DNA of 64,000 nt from Cricetomys ansorgei (lineage: Eukaryota; Chordata; Mammalia; Rodentia; Nesomyidae), in contig JAMJFZ010000107.1 in assembly GCA_026225945.1 (NCBI GenBank), forward strand, positions 45,250,501-45,314,500, in the 5' to 3' direction. Below are positions 58,965 through 64,000 of the stretch, one piece after another. Position numbers and translations under genes: made by a program. The notes below the pieces were generated by a model. The model made no database searches. It was not told where the DNA came from and saw nothing but the letters and a program-made list of their open reading frames with translations. Numbering within the stretch: the first letter of the stretch is position 1; the number at the start of each line of letters is the position of its first letter.

Positions 58965-59520
58965 CAGGAAATGAAATGAGTCATTTGTATTTTCCACGTT
59001 TTAATTATCATAAGGTTAAAGATAAAGATCATATCATAGAAGTTACAAATTATGTAGAAGACTTATCCAAAGCCAGAACCTTCAAGCAAGGGAAGTCTAT
59101 GGCTCATTAATGCTATTGTGTGTGATATGTCTTAGTGTTCATATATTTAAAGTAAAAGAAAGACTGATTAGTATGTATTTTAATTACCATTTTTAATTAT
59201 GTGAATAATCCTAATGAATCCTATGATAAATATGTTAGCTAGCATTGATTTATTTTCAATTATAAGAACTAAGAAAAAGATTTCAATAGAATTTTTTCAG
59301 GTGTCATGGATTTTCAAACCGTTTTCTTTATAAACACTTTTAAACATATCCCATTTAGAAAGGCATGCACGTTTCATTCTGCCTTCCTTTCTGTTTTAAG
59401 ATCAGCGAGTATAGTCAAGGAAGTATTTCATACTTTTCTCAAGAAAGGTATTCCTAAAGAATTTGACGTGATGAAATGCTGCCATTAGAAGAAGGAAATA
59501 GTTTACCAATATCCTTTTTA
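58965..59520. other. No gene recognised
   Basis: AT-rich, short frames only. Confidence 0.4.
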
Positions 59521-59521
59521 A

Positions 59522-59735
59522 AAATTGTTTGTTTGCTTGCTTGCCTGCTTGTATTTATGTGTATGCACATGCTCAGAGATGCCCATGGAGGGCAGAAAAG
59601 GGTTCCATGGAGATGGAGTCACAATTAGAAGCTTCCCAACAGAGGTGTTCTGAGCTTGGGTCCTTAACAAGAAAAAAAAGAAAAAAGAAAAGAGCAGCAA
59701 GTAATCATGAATGAGCCATCTCTACATCTTAATTC
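59522..59735 (-). repeat. Antisense B3-type SINE
   Basis: A TTTG/CTTG run, 'tgtgtatgcacatgctcag', 'ctgagcttgggtccttaac' and 'gaatgagccatctctac' give the antisense tail-to-head order. An A-rich insertion lies near the head. Confidence 0.6.
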
Positions 59736-61500
59736 TACATTCTGTTTTTTTTAAATGGGTGTATTTATTAAATGGAGAGTAAGTAAAAGAATAAATAGCA
59801 ATTAGCAGGAAAAGAGAAGCAACAGATAGACAGCAAAGAAAATGCTCAAATTAGATACTAGAGTAGCCAAATTGAGAGAACAAACAGAAGGTAGCATCAA
59901 CAATCTAAGGCTTAAAAACATTCAGTAGAAGTTGAGTCATCAAGCCTTGTTGAGACAGCCAAATAGAGTTTGTGGTAAAGAGTTCCAGATGGAGCACAGC
60001 ATCCCCTTCAGTGAGGCTTTAAGTAAAAGAATAAGTAGTAAAGAGCAGATGAATAAAATCATCACATACGGCATTCAAAATCATCCTGCTGAAATGACTA
60101 GGGAAGTCAAGGCCACCAGTTAAAGTCACCAACTGAACTTTTACTCCACAGATGAGCTTCCCATTGCTGAACTTCTGGCTTCCTATGACCACTCAGGGGT
60201 TTCCATATCATGGAAAGAACAGCAGTAACCTCTGTTGGAAATGGCTTACCTTCAAGAACAATGGCTGTTCTCAAGGACGCTGGAATTTTTACTTGAATGT
60301 TCCTGCTTCTCCTCTTTCCCTGTTAGGGTGAGGAGGAACAGCCCATCCTTAAATAAGGGGGTTTGGTGAACACTTGGAGACAAATATACTTTGATCTGAA
60401 ATGGGATGGGAGGGCACTTGTTGAGGGCCCATGATACCCAAGCAGTGGCCATAATCAGCTTGACAAAGATCCTGGTTTTTCCCTTTGCTGGGAATCTGAA
60501 GCCCACCAACTACTTTGCCCCTTTCTCATCTTTACCATATGGTGACAAAAGCCATTCATCAGTAATATTGTCTATTTGGCCTAATAGTTTAAACTCAAAT
60601 CAATTCCTGGGCTAGCTGGGAGAAGGACACTGCCATCTCAGCTCTAAGTCATTGTAAACTAACCTTCAAGTTTTTGGCATGTGAGAACTGTTCATGCTTT
60701 CAGTAGACATATCATAAAAACTTTTTCTTGGTAAAACTGACCTTCCCATGGAAACAGAGTCATAGTTGAGATCAGAAATGAAGAGTCTAGACAGTAGGTC
60801 AGCAAGCTTGACAAAACAAATAGAAAATTCACCCTTGAATGTCTGTGTCCTTTAACAGTAAGTATGCAGACCAAAGATCAGCTATTCATTAGTTAAAGAC
60901 TATTGTGTTAAGACTACTCACTAAAATTAATCTTGAAGATCAGAGGCCTGCAGCTGGGAGGGGTGAACACTCTTGCGTTGATTCCCCTTTTGATGTATGT
61001 TTTGACACCTGTAGATAAGAAAGTATAAAGTTTTTTACTATTTGAGCTTGAGCAAAGTTGGTGTGAGAGAGGGAAGCCTTTTAATTTTTTCCCCAATGTG
61101 CACATTGTTATTTTGCATTCTCTAATTTTTCTAAGTTTTAATTTCTTTAATTTTTATTATTAAAATAAACTCTTTATCATGCATAAGCCATGTTCTATGT
61201 GAGTCTTAAAGGCAGTATAAGTGTGCCATATTTTGTCCCACTAGAAAAATGAACTACTGCATTCATTTTTCTTAATCTCTCTTAATTTTCCTTCAATGGT
61301 CTAACCTCTTCTGTGGATAGTTCGTGGAACTGTATTGTGGGTGAAGACCAGTCAGTAACCTGCAGGCACTGATTCCAGAGCTAGCTTCTCTGTGAGTTCA
61401 AACAGCTCACTACCATTTATCAGTCCGATGTACATTACATGACATATCGTCACTTCCTGTATTTGAAATTTTTAAGTATTTAATGGTGAAGTGGTGATAA
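59736..61500. other. Unassigned stretch with an internal partial repeat
   Basis: 'agtaagtaaaagaataaata' (59780) recurs in altered form at 60020 ('taagtaaaagaataagtag'). Frames of 60-85 codons on both strands at 60250-60615 overlap each other and show no known domain. It could be an unrecognised retroelement or processed pseudogene. Confidence 0.35.
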
Positions 61501-61529
61501 CCTGTTCAATTTCTTTTTCTAATAGTGTT

Positions 61530-62235
61530 TGTATTAATTTTTTGAGAAATTCAGACTATGTATTTGATCACACTCTCACCTTCTCAAACTCTTCCTAGAG
61601 TCTTCCCTACCTCTATAGCCACCAAAAATTCTCCCTCCTTCTCTAACTCTGTATTTTACATTCTGTGTCTGTCTCTGTCTCTGGTGTGTGTGTGTGTGTG
61701 TGTGTGTGTCTCAAGTTAAGTTTGTGTTGGCCAACTGCATTTGGGTGTAGAGCCTGCCCTGGAGTGTGAGTCATATATTAGGTGTCACAATATTGAAGAA
61801 AACTGACTTGCTCTCTGCAAACAGCAATCAAATGTCGATAGTGCCTCAAATACAGGTGGGACTTCATGCCTGAGTACCTCGCTCAATGCTAGGATTTTAT
61901 CTGACTTGATCTTGCATAGGACTTATACATGATGTCACAATTACTACAAGTTCATATGTGCATCTGCACTATTGTATCTGGAAAAGACTGTTTTCTTGAA
62001 AGTATTCATCATCTCCGACTCTAAGAAGCTTTCTACCTCCTTGTATGTAGATCTCTAGGCCTTGAGGAATAGGCTGTTATATAGACATTCCATGTAGGGA
62101 TAAGCACTCTGGAGTCTCTCATTCTCTGCACATGGACCAGTTGTGGGGCTCTGTGTTAATTGCCATCAACTGAAGGAAGTTTCTCTCTCTGATGAGGGCT
62201 GAAAGATAAACTGATCAAAATGTGCTTATCAGTAA
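61530..62235 (-). repeat. Antisense Lx-type L1 3'-UTR
   Basis: The same ordered words as the other copies: 'tgagaaattcagactatg', 'tcaagttaagtttgtgttgg', 'aggtgggacttcatgcctg', 'cacaattactacaagttcat'. It carries a GT run (61683-61709). Confidence 0.65.
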
Positions 62236-62239
62236 GCCA

Positions 62240-62780
62240 TTAGAAATCCTTTTAACCATAACCAAAATCTCAACAAAATTGATAGATCAACATATATAAA
62301 CATGATGAACATAGATTTAAAAAATGCTCATTACAACACTTGCAAATTGAGTTCAAGAACACATAAGAATGTTGGGTGGTGGTGGTCCACATACCAGGGA
62401 GGCAGAGGCAGGCAGATCTCTGTGAATTTGAGGCCAGCCTAGTCTATAGAGTGAGTTCCAGGACAGCCAGAGTTACAACAAAGAAACCCTATCTCAAAAA
62501 AAAAAAAACCACACATAAGATTGATGATCCACTGTAATTAAAACAGCTTCATTTCAGAAATGATTCAGCATTCATAAATCAGTAGATATAATCCACAGAA
62601 ACCACATGATCAAGTAATAAGATGTAGATTAACTACATGCAGGTAATTAAATTAATTGTTTCATGGTAAAAGAAACAATGAAAGACTTACAGGAAACATA
62701 TCACATATAACATAATAGAGGTGATTTACAACAAACCGACAGTCAATATCATTCTAAAGAGAAAGAAAGTAAAAAAATTT
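62240..62780 (+). mobile_element. Sense L1 ORF2 fragment interrupted by a B1
   Basis: Left part 62240-62360 and right part 62515-62780 ('accacatgatcaag', 'acaacaaaccgacagtcaat', 'cattctaaagagaaag') read as decayed ORF2 RT region. The RT motif is not readable. Confidence 0.6.
62370..62508 (+). mobile_element. B1 SINE in L1
   Basis: A slightly shortened B1 ('gttgggtggtggtggtccac', 'gcagatctctgtgaatttg') with an A-tail. The target repeat resembles ACACATAAGA(A/T)TG at 62357-62369 and 62512-62524. Confidence 0.85.
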
Positions 62781-62802
62781 TCACTGAATTAACTACAGGG
62801 GC

Positions 62803-62995
62803 TGGGGAGGTAGCTCCATGGGTAAAAGTGATTACTCTAATGACCAGGGGACCTGAGATCAAATCCCCAAGACCTACACAGAAAACCAGTGCATGTTACT
62901 GTGCCTATCTGTTATCCCAGCAATATTGTGGGGAGACAGCCACATCCAATGAGTGAGCTTCCTATCTCAAGTCAATAAGATAGACAGTGTTTTAA
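62803..62995 (+). repeat. B2/B3-type SINE
   Basis: Head 'ggggctggggaggtagctcc', body 'ccaggggacctgagatcaaa', then 'tgttatcccagcaatattg'. Confidence 0.65.
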
Positions 62996-62999
62996 ATGG

Positions 63000-64000
63000 C
63001 ATCCTGACATCCTTCTCTGGAGGTCCCACAAACACATCTGAATTAACTGCCAATATCAGCTATGTAATTTTTCAAAATATATGTATCTAGAAGAAAGGAG
63101 CTGGAAAAGATGAAGATAAGGAAAGCAGAGTTTATTGTAGAAACACCACACACGCACACACACATACACCCCAGGCCTGGTATGAATATGAGATGTGAAC
63201 ATTCATTTGGGATATGGGGCTGAATGCTTGAGGAAGCTGCAATATTTCTTGCTTGAATGACTATGTGGATTGTGAAGTTATTAATTAAGAAAGAGAATAT
63301 AAAAGAAGCAGCTGATGCAGAGTGGGAAGAATAATGAACTTGGCTTTGAAAATACTGAATTTGTCTGTGGGGGGCTTGCAAGAATCATCCCAGAAGCAGT
63401 GTGTAGGACATTTACGTTAATTGAATGGGCAGAACTCAGAGCCATAAATTTAGAGATCATTTGCATATAGTTGATATCACCCAGCAAGATATTTTAAAGT
63501 AAAAAGAGGTCTAGGAGGATAAACACATAAATGCTGCAGAACATGCTGAAGAGAAAAGAAAAAAAAGAAAGAATACAAAAGGATGAGCTCCACACACAGG
63601 ACAGAAACAAACAGATGTTGAATGCCCAAGCAGGCCTCCTGTCCCTCACACCTTGCCAACAGGACTTCAGCTCTGGGATCTTTCTCCCAGACAGCAGCAG
63701 TGGGCGTGTCTGAACCACTTAGGTCCCTTAGCCAAAGCTGTTCCTTCATTCACATTTGCATCTCTCATCTCTCCATGCACCAGGCACAGAGTTTACCTTC
63801 CCTTTGTCATGTACAGAAGAGTTAGGATGTATTTTTTTAAGTTAAAAAGAGATTTTCCACTAAATACTCCTTTTTAAAGGAAGAGGTTTTAAAAAATATA
63901 AGTAATGCGGACCCGGTAAGAATTGTGTGCAATCTTAAATGTTCTTATTTATATTGTTGTGATGTCTGAAATATAAAAAGGAAAAAGTGATGGTTCTACA
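63000..64000. other. No gene recognised at right edge
   Basis: A CA-rich patch at 63145-63170 and an A-rich patch at 63555-63582. Frames up to 112 codons (minus, 63043-63381) have no recognisable domain. Confidence 0.4.

Noticed and set aside
60252..60615. Overlapping 85- (-) and 69-codon (+) ORFs
   Set aside because: Both strands are open over the same bases and neither shows a known domain; kept only as an unassigned stretch.

Overview
The window is nuclear DNA from a murid-type rodent. The evidence is a dense set of B1 SINEs (more than ten near-canonical copies), B2/B3/B4-type tRNA-derived SINEs, many old rodent L1 (Lx-type) 3' untranslated fragments, ERVK- and ERVL-type retroviral relics, a few older MIR/L2 remnants, and long purine and dinucleotide microsatellites. 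I cannot fix the species. No clearly young L1 is visible.

There is one convincing protein-coding gene: a 711-codon uninterrupted ADAM metalloprotease-disintegrin at 10742-12877 (+). It encodes a signal peptide, prodomain, complete zinc motif, disintegrin, Cys-rich and EGF-like parts and a C-terminal membrane helix, all in one exon. A 3' splice acceptor lies immediately before the ATG. This layout is typical of the testis-expressed 'testase' ADAMs, which form a tandem cluster in rodents.

Positions 1-4100 and 13560-20900 are two copies of the same ancestral segment, offset by 13,559 bases at the left edge. So the ADAM sits inside a tandem-duplicated unit of about 13.6 kb. The first ~555 bases of the two copies are almost identical (three differences seen), while the rest is only roughly 75-85% alike, which suggests a local gene-conversion or recent-exchange patch. 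Comparing the copies works as an empty-site assay. Copy 1 gained a 1.38-kb insert with 18-bp perfect direct repeats (784-2163). Copy 2 gained a GC-rich 1.47-kb element with 7-bp direct repeats (14687-16151), a fold-back ERVK LTR (about 16637-17289), and an L1 3' fragment carrying a B1 (17805-20240).

From about 20.5 kb to the right end I see no gene. The DNA is repeat-rich: head-to-tail antisense Lx/L1 pieces (20.6-25.7 and 33.5-39.0 kb), a sense L1 with decayed ORF1 and ORF2 (25.8-28.8 kb), two antisense ERVL-like internal relics (5.9-7.5 and 43.4-44.5 kb), a twin-primed L1 inversion (49.0-50.2 kb), LTR-like segments, B1 insertions whose tails grew into 200-600-bp purine tracts, and quieter stretches (46.0-47.5, 51.2-53.4, 54.8-57.4 kb) with little recognisable.

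The most unusual structure is the ERVK fold-back. It contains an LTR plus tRNA-Lys-type primer-binding site, followed within a few bases by an inverted copy of its own U3, and short direct repeats bracket the whole unit. This is the structure expected if plus-strand strong-stop DNA primed on itself and was then integrated.
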